Positions 1 to 8,824 of a DNA stretch of 19,843 nucleotides are shown in pieces (within the stretch, counting starts at the first letter, position 1; every line of letters begins with the position of its first letter). The stretch comes from Stemphylium vesicarium (taxonomy: Eukaryota > Ascomycota > Dothideomycetes > Pleosporales > Pleosporaceae). Location of the stretch: positions 1-19,843 of the forward strand of contig QXCR01000304.1 in the NCBI GenBank assembly GCA_004380135.1. Reading direction: 5' to 3'. The position numbers and the translations under genes are program-made. The notes under the pieces were generated by a model. That model saw only the letters and a program-made list of their open reading frames with translations. It had not been told where the DNA came from and ran no database searches.

Positions 1-1
1 C

Positions 2-3000
2 TCTCAGCCTGCAGCAACATCTACACAGCTGTCAGTGTTTGCTACCAATCAGCGCAGGCCTCAGTACTCAGCTCAACCACTCAAGCCGCGACTGCTCACA
101 AAGTCGCAGCTTCATGTCTTACTAGGACACGCAGGCAGTGATGCTATCGACCAGCTATCAAGTCACGTCAGAGGAATACTGCCACCAACTGGCTCTGCTC
201 CAGCCACTATCAACTGCGAAGAATGCCTGCAGAACAAGGCACATCAAATCATCTCACGGCGCATTGGACATGAGCTTGGCGCGTCTCGGCCTTTTGAATC
301 AGTAGCTATTGATCTTATACAGCTTGACGTCACTGGCTACAACGGACATCGATACGTCTTCCACGGATTTGATCTGTACATAAAGCTTAATTTCGTGTAT
401 ATAATTGTAAAACGCGATAAGATAATACTACTTAACGTCCTTACCCGCCTTAATTAATTAATTAAGCGTGAATTTAATGCTACCGTTACATTCCTAATTG
501 CTAATAATAAGAAAGGCTACAGCCTTACTAACGACTTAGCGCGAGCGTACTATTATAGAGAAGGTATTTAACTCTAGATTAGAGCTCTATACACTAAGGA
601 ATAGAATAGATCTACTAAACGCTTAGGTAAGAACTTAATTGTCTAAAGCTAATTAATAAGCATTACCTTAAACCTGCCTCTACCGCTCGCTCCTAAGATA
701 TACGTCGCTGTAGCCTACCTGCTTAATCGCACATCTATATAAACAATTAATTAGAAGACTCTATTTAAAATAGCCTACTTAAAGTAGCCTTTAATTGCTC
801 ACCTGCGGGTATATAGCTGCCGCGCGTACGCACTCCGTCCATAGATACCACGAGGCGACAAGCTATTACCACGAGCACTTATTAGATACCTTATTAGCTA
901 CGACTCCTCGAATATCTATAGAGTCTAGCTACTAAATACGATAAGTAGAGTATATTAAGGTAAGATAATTTAGATACGAGATATTATATTTAAGGAGGAT
1001 CTTTTCTACTAGCATAGAGACGAATCTAATCCACTCCTATAAGGCGAAGAGCTTAAGGCAATTACATACACACTTTATATGCCAGCCTTATAGGATCCTA
1101 AGGACTCTTTAGAAGACGAGTGTAGCTTTATACTAGAACTTAATTAAGTAGTATCTATCTCGTCTGTAAACGATTACTTAAAGCCTTATAATTAGTTTAA
1201 TAGCGATTCTCTCTTGCTAATACTAGCTGCGACAATCTCTCCTAATCTAGATCGTTAATTACCTACTTAAGCCTCATCAGCTACTCTTAGACGCAGCCCT
1301 ACACCAGAATTCTAGCCCTCTGCTCAAACGTCAAGAAAGAAGCGGAAGCGATGCAGCTCACATGACTCAAACGCTGCACAAAACCGCGAGCTTATCGACG
1401 GCAACTTACGCGACACGCATATCCTTCCTAAAGGATCAACACGAAGCCGAAAGCCCTCTTGCAAAAGTAGCAGCTTCTTTATTAATAAATACTAGTTAAT
1501 ATTTGTAGCTGCATCTACTATAGCTCTAAAGACACGATTCTACTACTTAGATCTACCGCCTAAACCTCGATTCTACTAGGATGTAATAAAGCTACTAGCT
1601 CTACATAGATAAGGCTTTATAGTAGCTATATAGCGCAAGATAATAGATATTAAGCGCAAAGGCACGTATAAGACTATTAAATAGAAGGACTTTAACGCTT
1701 AAGACCACGAGGTCCTACTACTACTCTAGGTGTTTAAGTACAAGCTCAACACTAAAGGCTTTCTTACTAAATATAAGGCTAGGATTTGCGTACGAGGCGA
1801 TCTTCAAACGACAGCTGAAGATACCTACGCTGCCACACTAGCTACACGGATATTTCGAGCACTTATGGCTATCGCTGCCTACTTTAACATGGAGGTTCGA
1901 TAATACGATGCTGTTAACGCATTCATAAACGCTCAACTTGCTACACTAGTATACTGCCATCTACTAGAAGGCTTCTCTAATTTAGATTATCTATAGGAGC
2001 TATGCCGCGCACTATACGGCTTAAAAACCTCGCTACTTCTATAGTATAAAGAATTTATAAAGACTCTTATAGAGCTTAGACTTAAACTAGTCAAAGACGC
2101 TCTATACCTATAGAAAAACGACAAGCTACTAGTATTCTTCTACGTTAACGACATTATTGTCCTCGCTAAGCCAGCACACATAGCTACTCTTAATAACTTC
2201 GAACGCAAGCTACTACGCAAATACGAGATTCGATCGTTAGGAGAGCTATCCACCTTCTGCGGCATACAGACATACCGCGACAGGTTAGTTAGATCGATCT
2301 TGCTATCGCAGCTAGCATATATTAATAAGCTCTATATAAAATATCTATCGCTAAAGTAGTTTACTTAACCTCTAGCGACTCTGCTTCCCCTCGAAGAACT
2401 ACTACCCTCAGACGAGCTAAAGAACGAAGCCAATCTAAGCAGGTATGCGCAACTAGTTAGATCTATTAGCTATGTTGCTACTGCTACGCGACCTAATGTT
2501 TCCAAAGCTTACTTAAAACTAGCTAGATTCCTTATTAGCCTAACCTAACGTTATATAGACGCTGCCTATTAGACAATAGCATATCTATACTACACTAAAG
2601 ATCGAGCACTCTACTTTGACGCTTCCATATCCACCAATATCGCTCATATCGTTGATCACGAAGAGCTAGACTTCTTTAGTACTACTAATGCTTTATACGC
2701 TAATCACAAGGCTATACGAAAAAGCTTATAAGGCTACATCTTCTTCCTATTTAGTGGTCCTATTAACTAGAAAGTAACACTTTAATAATGCATTACTAAA
2801 TCTACTACTAAAGCTAAGCTCATCGCTGCTTCCTTAGTAGGCACTAAGCTACTCTAGTAGTAGAGACTCTTCAAAGACATCGAATTTAATCCAGGCAATA
2901 AGCAAATACTGTTCTGCGATAACCAGCAAACGATTCGACTAGTCACTACGGCTACGCCTCGCCTCAAAACCTCACTGCGACACGTCGATATACATCATCA

Positions 3001-3157
3001 CTGGCTGCGCCAGGAATCTCAAGAGCAGAACATCAACCTCTCATACATACAGACTAAAAGCCAGCTAGCTGACGGTCTTACAAAACTGCTGCCTCGTCAG
3101 AGACACGAAAATTGGGTATCACTTTTACATTTTAGTACTTTTCCTACTGCACAATGA
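2..3157 (+). pseudogene. Copia Gag-Pol polyprotein pseudogene (5' end outside window)
   Basis: A single reading frame (frame of position 2) can be followed to a TGA at 3155-3157, broken by many TAG/TAA codons but no obvious frameshift. Around 100-300 is a GAG-pre-integrase domain with the HxxxGH-type start (LHVLLGHAG) and a CEEC zinc pair at 215-226. The integrase core begins near 300 (SVAIDLIQLDV) and is unreadable by about 400. Readable reverse transcriptase returns at about 1785 with CVRGDL, YDAVNAFINAQ and ALYGLKT. The catalytic box at 2141-2155 reads YVNDI where copia elements normally have YVDDI, a G-to-A change that removes one metal-binding Asp. RNase H signatures are FCDNQQTIRL (from about 2911), LRHVDIHHHWLRQ (about 2968-3010) and ADGLTKLLPR (about 3067-3096). 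RIP-saturated stretches (about 380-1260, 1480-1780, 2500-2860) alternate with near-intact ones. Confidence 0.9.
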
Positions 3158-3482
3158 GCTCTCACAGTATGGTACTCTTCCTAGTTTCTCCTACATAGTT
3201 TTTATAGGTTTAACGAGGCTGTACACTCTATAATGCTCTATAATTTCTTATTAGGGACACCACCAATCTCTATATAGAATAAGAAGTAATTAGATCTTAT
3301 ATGCTTTTAAGGACGCTTATTAGCGAGATTAACTAACACCGCGATGGCGGACAATCCCCACCTAGCACTACTCTAATTAAGCGGCTACCCACCGCACTAA
3401 AATAAGCAGCTCTACCTGCATAGGGTAGGGGGTGGCCTATAATTATATCAGCTTCTATATACGTTCAAATCTAAGAGAGGTG
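3158..3482 (+). other. Copia 3' noncoding region with polypurine tract
   Basis: There is no readable coding sequence between the polyprotein stop and the LTR. The left half (about 3170-3330) is AT-rich and RIP-like. A G-rich run lies at 3421-3435. The purine tract AAGAGAGG (3473-3480) ends two bases before the LTR, the position expected of the plus-strand primer for reverse transcription. Its use is inferred from position. Confidence 0.6.
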
Positions 3483-3653
3483 TGTAAGCCTAGGGCACCT
3501 TACATAGTCACGTAGATTATTTACTAGCTAATTAGCCTACTAGTTTATGTATATAAACCTACGTCACAGACCTCTTAGTTATTAGAACACAGAACACTAC
3601 ACTTTACAATACATCTTACATCACACTTTGTCTCCTGCTCCTAACTGCTTACA
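3483..3653 (+). repeat. 3' LTR of the copia element
   Basis: This 171-bp segment begins TGTAAGC and ends GCTTACA, a perfect 7-bp terminal inverted repeat of the TG...CA kind typical of LTRs. It follows a purine tract and contains a TATA box at 3550-3557 (TATATAAA) in the sense orientation. The right boundary is confirmed because minus-strand pogo transposase coding resumes exactly at 3654. The 5-bp target duplication should be TATTC (3654-3658); its partner lies outside the window. Confidence 0.82.
3550..3557 (+). promoter_or_regulatory. TATA box within copia LTR
   Basis: TATATAAA in the middle of the LTR, oriented with the element, about 100 bp before the LTR end. It would set the retrotransposon start of transcription if the element were live. 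The function is inferred from motif and placement. Confidence 0.5.
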
Positions 3654-4062
3654 TATTCTCTAAGGTTGTGTAAAGCTATTTAGGAATTATTATAGGAAAC
3701 TAAGTACTCTATAGGCTCTTCCCTTTAATTATAACTAAATAGCGCAGTTTCTTGCCTATAGCCGACACACACTTAATTATTAATGCCCACTTGCGGTTCT
3801 CTAGAGACTAATAGTAAGCCATCTTCTTCTAACTAGATGCGAGCACTCTAGTGTTAGCACATACACCTAAGGCCTTCCCAGTCTCATCCATATTCTATAT
3901 ATCCTTAGCTCTTATGCCTAGCCTCGTACGAGTCCTCTCAAAGAGCTCAAGGAACGCGCGTATCTATACTAGCGTTGCTCCCTCAGCTCAAGCAGCCTCA
4001 ATCTTTCAACCTATAATAGATGCGACGCGTAGGTTACGCTTAAGGAAGGCAGCTATCTAATA

Positions 4063-4203
4063 TGTGAGAACAGAGAAGAGGAGAGAGAAAGTTGTTCAAT
4101 TGAGAGAGCTACACAGAGCGATTATATACATGAGTGGAGTTTCTGGAGCATTCTAGATCAGCAAGTAATACACGATCACGGGAACAAGGTGCCAAGGCTG
4201 ACA
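4063..4203 (-). repeat. Solo LTR (141 bp) inside the pogo-1 transposase
   Basis: On the minus strand the segment begins TGTCAGCC and ends TTCTCACA. It is flanked by a perfect 5-bp direct repeat TAATA (4058-4062 and 4204-4208), so TG...CA ends plus a 5-bp duplication identify an LTR-type insertion. A TATATAA box lies mid-element in minus orientation. Removing the segment plus one TAATA restores the transposase frame (PLGKY, then a TAG where Trp is expected, then IAAFLKRN). With no internal region it is a solo LTR, presumably left by LTR-LTR recombination. Confidence 0.82.
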
Positions 4204-4338
4204 TAATACTTGCCTAAAGGTCTGTAGTCTCCATTCATCCAGAGGATTCGATTCGCCATTTCTCGTGCGCGTGCGTGGGAGGGAGGAAAAGCTCGTGCGT
4301 CTTCTTCGAGTATCTATTGTACGAGGAAGCCCTCCTGC

Positions 4339-4346
4339 TCTGGAGT
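4339..4346 (+). repeat. Left 8-bp target site duplication of hAT element
   Basis: TCTGGAGT, identical to 7441-7448. Both copies abut the outer ends of the inverted terminal repeats. Eight bases is the characteristic hAT duplication length. Confidence 0.9.
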
Positions 4347-4365
4347 CACAGTCCGCAACAAGCAA
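4347..4365 (+). repeat. hAT left terminal inverted repeat
   Basis: CACAGTCCGCAACAAGCAA, a perfect 19/19 inverted match to 7422-7440. Confidence 0.9.
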
Positions 4366-4648
4366 TCCAGATTAGTTCGCTTGCTTGACTTGCTTAAGTT
4401 AACCAATCCAATCAATTCAATCTGAGCTTACGTAAACTCGCAAGTAATTTAAGCTAAGTAGTAGTTTTTAATTAACTTACTTATCTTACTTATAAGCTAT
4501 ATAGATATAGGATTATAAAAGTTAGAGTTACTAAAGAGCTAATCTTATAATAGTTTTTTTAGTATTATAGTTAGCTTATCTTAAGTTATATTAGACCCGT
4601 CTATGCGCTAATACGCTAATATTACTACCTACTACCCTAATCTTTACT

Positions 4649-7235
4649 ATGCTCGATAGTACGTTTATAGAGCTTCTTCTCTTAACTCTACTATCTATAC
4701 TTACGAAGTTTTTTAGTATTTTTAAGTTGCCTATAATAGCTAAGCGCTCACGAGCTCTCTCTACTAGCACGACTACCACGCCCGCCACCAAACGTACGCG
4801 CTCATCGGAGTCCTTACCTCAACGCGTTTCTCAACAATCATTATCACCCTAGTAAGCCCTAGCTGCTATAAGCCAGGCTACAACGTTCGAGTCGCAATTG
4901 TTAGAGTCACAGCCAGAGGCAGAGATCGTCGCACCTGCTAAGGGCAGCGAGGCTGGAACAGCGGCAACTAAAGCTAGAAGTGGCGATGGAGACGATATTA
5001 ATAGAGATAGCAATAACTTTAAGGGCATTACCTAGTAGCAGTTAAAACGCTTTATAAAGCCTTTTACAACTTAGCGGCGCGTTAAAAGCTAGATATATCA
5101 ATATGGCTATCGCGTTATTGAGCGTAAGAACCCAAGTCGAGTATGGTTTGTATGCAAGTATTGCCATACTCACAAGGCTATCGACGCTGGAGGCAGCGGC
5201 ATGTTTGACGTTACAAGAGCTACAACAGCTGCAGCTACTCATCTTGGTCAGCAGAGACATGGTCATCGGCTTACAAAGAGCGGCATAAAACAACAGCAAT
5301 AGTCTGGTGGGCAGCTCTCTCTGCGACAAGCCTTTGAGGCTGGTGTTGAAGTCTCTTAGGACGCTACTAACGCGATGGGCAACTTCAACATATAGCAGTT
5401 TTGATAGGCTATAGTACTCTACTTACTCGATAATAATCTACTAATAGAGCTACTTGCGAGGCCCTTCTTTTGAGAGATGATAGACTTTGTAAACCTAGAG
5501 GCTAAGGCAGCGTTGTGGGTAAGTCCTCGCAGTATTGCTACATACGTGATGCGCCTTTTCCGCGACATACAGCCCCAAGTTGTCCAGGCCCTATTAGAAG
5601 CTGCAGGTAAAATACATATAAGCTTCGACGGCTGGACGACAAGGGGCGGCAAGCGCGGGTTTTTTGGGATTATTGCGCACTTTGCTAACGCTTGTGGAGT
5701 AATCCAAGACTTGCCTATTGCTCTGCCACAGCTAGCAGGCTCGCATACGGGCGAAGCTATTGCAAGTACTATCGTCAAAACGCTCGGGGAGTACGGTATC
5801 ACTAGCGACAAGCTAGGCTACTTCGTACTCGATAACGCTACGAATAACGACACTGCAATCGCTGCGCTCGCTCGCGTATACGACTTTGACGCTACTCATT
5901 GACGCCTCCGCTGCGGCCCTCACACGCTCAATCTTATCGGCCAGGCAATTATATTTGGCAAAGATAGAGAGGCATACAACAACGCTGTTGAGCAGCTCGA
6001 TCAAGAGGAGTTGTGCTTGCGCGAGTGGCGTAAAGATGGACCATTAGGCGTGCTTATTAACGTCATTGATTACATTAAAACGCCACAACAGTATGAGCTT
6101 TTCAAAGAGTTTCAGCGAGCTGCAAACGCTAAGTTGCCTGCTGGAGAGCGCCTCCGAGTACTCGAGCCAGTCAAGCCTGTTGTTAATCGCTGGAACTTGT
6201 ACTACGCTGCCTTTGCACGCGCAACTCAACTTTAAGCTGCTTATAACTCCTACGCTGAGCACCATATTAGCCGCGTCTCTCTTGACAATAGACGCGCAAA
6301 CTAAGCTAGTAATAAGCTCTTAGACGCTATAAGTTAGATAAGATTAACTAGTCTTATAGCTACTAATTAGGTAGTAATAATAGAGTACTAGAACTACTTA
6401 GAGCTGCTAAAGCTTAGTATAGAGTAGCTTAAGGGTCGTAGTAAAGTAGGCAAGTTTAGTACTATTTACGACGTTATTCCTATCTTTAAGTACATACTAA
6501 GCGCGCTCGAAGCGCGCACGCGGCCATACGAGCAAGTCGATTTCAACCACACGGACGCACCAGAGGACCACCTTCATATCAACCTACGCACTGCCTGGAG
6601 CAAGGCCAATAAGTACTACGATAAGCTCGATAGATCGCCTGCCTACTACGCTGCTGTCTGCCTCCATCCTTACTACAAGTACTACTGCGAGAACAGCTGG
6701 GCCGACAAGCCAGAGTGGCTCACTGCTACTAATGCTGGATTTCAGCGACTCTGGCAGACCTATAAGCCTCAGCGTGTACGCCCTTAACTTTAATCTCACA
6801 GAACAACAATTGCAAGTAGGATAGATAATGTAATTAGCGCCTTTACACGCTGTAATAATACTAGAGATGAGGTAGCTCACGACGACGAGTACGAGCGCTA
6901 GAGGACATAAGAGCTAGAGTGGAGTAGAGAGTAGTACTTAGGTGATAGTTACCTAGTTATTTACTAGATTTAAATACGCTTAAAATACCTATATTTAAGC
7001 TAGTTTATAATTAATATACTAATAATCCTAGTATTAAGCTACGAGTATAAGAGGCTCTTTAGTAAGCTTAGCGACTTACTTAAATCTAAGAGACGAGCTA
7101 TTAGTAGTAAGTTACTAGCTACTCTTTAACTTATACGATTATAGATAAGAGTAGGCTTTAAGACTTAGTACGATAATAGTATAGAGGGTAATAATAGCGA
7201 CGACGTATTAGATAAGGAGATTATATAAGACTATA
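4649..7235 (+). pseudogene. hAT transposase pseudogene (BED finger, RNase H-like core, dimerisation domain)
   Basis: One frame is readable from an ATG at 4649 to roughly 7235 (about 860 codons, a usual hAT size). It is interrupted by many TAG/TAA/TGA codons but no evident frameshift. A BED-type zinc finger lies at about 5140-5275 (VWFVCKYCHTHK ... HLGQQRHGHRL: Cys-x2-Cys and paired His). The RNase H-like core is clearest at 5477-6235, with SFDGWTTRGGKRGFFGIIAH, DNATNND and HTLNLIGQA. The partially intact stretch at 6490-6785 (YYDKLDRSPAYYAAVCLHP) is typical of the C-terminal half. The dimerisation region at about 7040-7135 reads YKRLFSKLSDLLKSKRRAIS. The exact end is uncertain because the 3' part is RIP-saturated. 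Confidence 0.87.
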
Positions 7236-7421
7236 ATATATATAAATAGATTATTAAGCTATTATAGTTATATATAACTTTAGTCTCTTAGCGTCTAATC
7301 TAATTAATCTACTAATTAAGTTATAATTAAGCTACCTTAAAACACTAATAATTAAGCTATAATTAAGCGACGACGACATTGCTAATAAGCAAACCAATCG
7401 GCAACCCCAAGATTGATTGAC

Positions 7422-7440
7422 TTGCTTGTTGCGGACTGTG
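7422..7440 (-). repeat. hAT right terminal inverted repeat
   Basis: Perfect inverted copy of 4347-4365, followed directly by target duplication copy TCTGGAGT at 7441-7448. Confidence 0.9.
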
Positions 7441-7448
7441 TCTGGAGT
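7441..7448 (+). repeat. Right 8-bp target site duplication of hAT element
   Basis: TCTGGAGT, identical to 4339-4346. Confidence 0.9.
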
Positions 7449-7677
7449 CAATCTTTGTTGGTATACGTGGCTGTTTTGGCTGTTCCGCGCGCCTCGTACA
7501 CGGGCCGAGAACGTAGCTTGAGGGAGGTTGTAGGCCTTTGCAGCAGCTCTCTGACTCTGGAAAACACCAGCATTGAGATCGCGGATAGCTGCTTGAATAG
7601 ATTCTTCACGGGTGTCCATTTGCGCAGCGTGGGTGGTGAGAAAAGTCGTGTTTTGGAGAGGGTGCTGAGCGGCGATA

Positions 7678-7717
7678 GGGTGAGTTGAAACCCCGGGTGA
7701 CTCGAAACCGGGTGGGC
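7678..7717 (-). repeat. Probable outer terminal repeat of pogo-1 with two 17-bp units
   Basis: Two adjacent 17-bp units (7678-7694 and 7695-7711) start GGGTGAGTTGAAACC and GGGTGACTCGAAACC. A partial unit (GTGGGC) and TA at 7718-7719 follow. This lies 60-100 bp upstream of the transposase start, where a pogo terminus belongs, and pogo-2 has the same arrangement of two 17-bp units. The matching inverted end is outside the window, so the boundary is inferred. Confidence 0.5.
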
Positions 7718-7768
7718 TAGCTTACGTTACAACTTAAGGAAATTGCATTAAAATTAAAGCGCGGGAAC

Positions 7769-7873
7769 AGCGAACGATTGTCCGCTGAAAAAGCGGACGA
7801 TTACAGTCGAGTGTCCGGGCACGCGCTAGATATTTCGCAGGCAAAGCGAACGATTACAGGCATTATCGTTCGT
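7769..7873. repeat. Cluster of AGCGRACGATTACAG motifs with a small hairpin
   Basis: Three direct copies of AGCGAACGATT or AGCGGACGATTACAG lie at 7769-7779, 7792-7806 and 7845-7859. An inverted ATCGTTCG occurs at 7865-7872. GTCCGCT (7780-7786) and AGCGGAC (7792-7798) form a 7-bp stem around a 5-nt loop. The cluster sits between the pogo-1 end and the 3' end of the hypothetical gene. It could be the remnant terminus of another transposon or part of that gene's 3' untranslated region. Confidence 0.5.
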
Positions 7874-7894
7874 AGAATTAAGTGAGATTATTTT

Positions 7895-8314
7895 CTAATT
7901 GGAATTCAAATACTCCTTGTTTCTAACAAGTGCTACAGAATTCCCTCCCGGCCCATCATTAAATAACAACACACTTCCTGGGGTGAAACGTTTGTACAGA
8001 TGCACTGCTCGCTCGAACAACGGCAGGTGTTGTGGAATAAGTCTTAATCCAGCTCCAATGATATAGGCTTTGATCTTCTCTGCTTTAAGCTTCTCTTCGA
8101 GCGCAACGAACCCAGCCTCAAGATCTCGGTCATCCAGGAGGTGGATGTCGATCTCATATCCCATCTCGCGGACGCGGTCTTTGTCTTCGTTCATTTCGGC
8201 TTGCATCTTGTCAATAGGGCCAAAGTGGTCGCGGTAAAACTGAGGAGCTGCGGTGCCAAGTCGCACACCTACGACAAGTATCTTTCCTTTGGGTGAAGTT
8301 GTGTTGGCAGACAT
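7895..8314 (-). CDS. Small conserved-looking hypothetical protein (139 aa)
   Basis: The frame is uninterrupted, with no RIP stops and normal CpA/TpG content, unlike all transposon frames here. I chose the ATG at 8314 (MSANTTSPKG) over the in-frame ATG at 8377 because the extra 21 residues look like translated leader and a TATA-like box sits about 85 bp upstream of 8314. The protein opens with a hydrophobic strand KILVVGVRLGT (11-21), has a charged region (about 38-54), a second hydrophobic strand AYIIGAGLRLI (83-93) and a third, SVLLFND (114-120), before a Gly-rich GPGGNS turn. This strand-Gly pattern suggests a Rossmann-like alpha/beta fold, but I do not recognise a named family or a catalytic motif. 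No signal peptide or membrane segment is visible and it is probably soluble. No intron is needed. Confidence 0.8.
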   Translation of the reverse strand: MSANTTSPKGKILVVGVRLGTAAPQFYRDHFGPIDKMQAEMNEDKDRVREMGYEIDIHLLDDRDLEAGFVALEEKLKAEKIKAYIIGAGLRLIPQHLPLFERAVHLYKRFTPGSVLLFNDGPGGNSVALVRNKEYLNSN

Positions 8315-8395
8315 TGTAAAGAATTTTTGGATTGATTGTAGGAGCCGGATATAGTAAGCCCAAAAATAGCGGTGCAATGCTCAAACAACACCCGT

Positions 8396-8404
8396 TTTTA
8401 TATA
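8396..8404 (-). promoter_or_regulatory. TATA-like box upstream of the hypothetical gene
   Basis: Minus-strand TATATAAAA about 80-90 bp before the ATG at 8314. The placement is plausible for a fungal core promoter and supports the shorter start. Confidence 0.4.
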
Positions 8405-8657
8405 TTAAGGTCTTACAAATCAACGTTTAGTAATACCCTGCAACTATCGCTTAGTTCTGTAAATCTAGCCTATCTTGCTCAGCCAAGGTTTACAACACTT
8501 TCAACAGTAGAGCTGTTCTGGCACAAGCTCTGTGCTAAATATTGACCTGGTTCATTATTCGTCGGACGTCAGAATGTAGATTAGTAACGTTTTTGCGGAG
8601 AGCCGAGGGAGATCCATAAAAACCTCGGCAGCCGAGAATTCCGAATACTAATCATTT
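8405..8657. other. Intergenic DNA with a long imperfect inverted repeat
   Basis: No gene is seen. GATTAGTA (8579-8586) and TACTAATC (8646-8653) form outer arms, and GCCGAGG (8602-8608) and CCTCGGC (8623-8629) form inner arms, giving an interrupted hairpin of about 75 bp. It ends five bases left of the solo-LTR target duplication. It may be a MITE remnant, but no target duplication was found around it. Confidence 0.4.
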
Positions 8658-8662
8658 GGCCA

Positions 8663-8819
8663 TGTCAGCCAACACGGTTGGATGTCCGTGTGTCGGCCCG
8701 ATACTCTTATCAGATCTTCTAGTATCTTCTACTACCTTCGCATTCCTTATGTATATAAACACACATTTTTACTCTATAGAATAATTAACGAGTCCTCTCC
8801 TTTCTGTCCTCCGCCCACA
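8663..8819 (+). repeat. Solo LTR (157 bp)
   Basis: Starts TGTCAGCC, ends CCCACA, and is flanked by a perfect 5-bp direct repeat GGCCA (8658-8662 and 8820-8824). A TATATAAA box lies at about 8752-8759 in + orientation, with a pyrimidine-rich stretch after it. It shares the TGTCAGCC start, central ATGTATATAA and CTCTCC-rich 3' third with the solo LTR at 4063-4203, though the rest differs. This suggests related copia-type families. No internal region remains. Confidence 0.8.
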
Positions 8820-8824
8820 GGCCA

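Larger units (their letters stand above)
1..3653 (+). mobile_element. Ty1/copia LTR retrotransposon, 3' portion, RIP-degraded
   Basis: The window opens inside the pol region of a Ty1/copia element. Domain order is pre-integrase, integrase, reverse transcriptase, RNase H, which is the copia order (integrase before RT). A noncoding 3' region, a short purine tract (3473-3480) and a 3' LTR (3483-3653) follow. Everything immediately right of 3653 reads on the minus strand as an interrupted pogo-type transposase, so the element sits inside that gene. The 5' LTR and gag lie outside the window. Autonomous activity is excluded by many in-frame stops. Confidence 0.92.
4347..7440 (+). mobile_element. 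Complete hAT-superfamily DNA transposon (3094 bp), RIP-degraded
   Basis: The ends are exact: a 19-bp inverted repeat CACAGTCCGCAACAAGCAA (4347-4365) with its complement at 7422-7440, and an 8-bp target duplication TCTGGAGT on both sides. The interior encodes a hAT transposase on the + strand in one frame. Subterminal DNA is rich in short GCTTGACTTGCTT/CAATCAATC-like motifs, as expected for hAT transposase binding. It is inserted in the N-terminal coding region of pogo-1, between the codons for TP and QEGF. RIP-saturated stretches (about 4430-4745, 6300-6480, 6785-7370) alternate with readable ones. Confidence 0.93.
3654..7619 (-). pseudogene. pogo-1 transposase pseudogene (N-terminal ~240 codons, in pieces)
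   Basis: The start ATG is at 7619-7617 (MDTREESIQAAIRDLNAG). Exon-like pieces are 7619-7441, 4338-4204 and 4057-3654. Piece 1 carries a psq-type helix-turn-helix (QSQRAAAKAYNLPQATFSAR). Piece 2 carries the start of the CENP-B/Tc5-type DNA-binding domain (PEQEGFLVQ, PPSHARAREMANRIL, NGDYRPLGK). Piece 3 carries the rest (FLKRNLRVASIIG) and the front of the DDE domain, with the first catalytic Asp in NMDETGKALGV and then KKLRYLVIIKG and LYTTLEN. Stops at positions where the family has Trp, Arg or Gln (TAG or TGA) match RIP-type transitions. The later catalytic residues are outside the window. The family is certain; the product is dead. Confidence 0.88.
3654..7717 (-). mobile_element. pogo-1: pogo/Tc1-mariner-superfamily DNA transposon, multiply interrupted
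   Basis: The transposase gene runs leftward from 7619. It is split by a hAT transposon (4347-7440) and a solo LTR (4063-4203), and is cut at 3653 by the copia element, so its 3' half must lie to the left of the window. The probable outer end is at 7717, next to a TA dinucleotide (7718-7719), the usual Tc1/mariner/pogo target. Removing the insertions with one copy of each target duplication leaves one continuous reading frame. The opposite terminus is not in the window, so the right boundary is inferred. Confidence 0.8.

Noticed and set aside
3851..4060. + strand 69-aa open frame
   Set aside because: It lies opposite the pogo-1 DDE region, whose minus-strand reading has clear family motifs; the + frame has none.
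4063..4203. Intron in the pogo-1 transposase (GT-like start, AG-like end, CTGAT-like branch)
   Set aside because: Perfect 5-bp direct repeats, TG...CA ends and an internal TATA box explain it better as a solo LTR, and related transposases are contiguous here.
4153..4365. Minus-strand 70-aa open frame
   Set aside because: It is in a different frame from the pogo-1 coding piece (PEQEGFLVQ etc.) and crosses the solo LTR and hAT boundaries.
5419..5811. Minus-strand 130-aa open frame
   Set aside because: Antisense shadow of the hAT transposase core; the + strand has the SFDGWTTRGG and DNATNND motifs.
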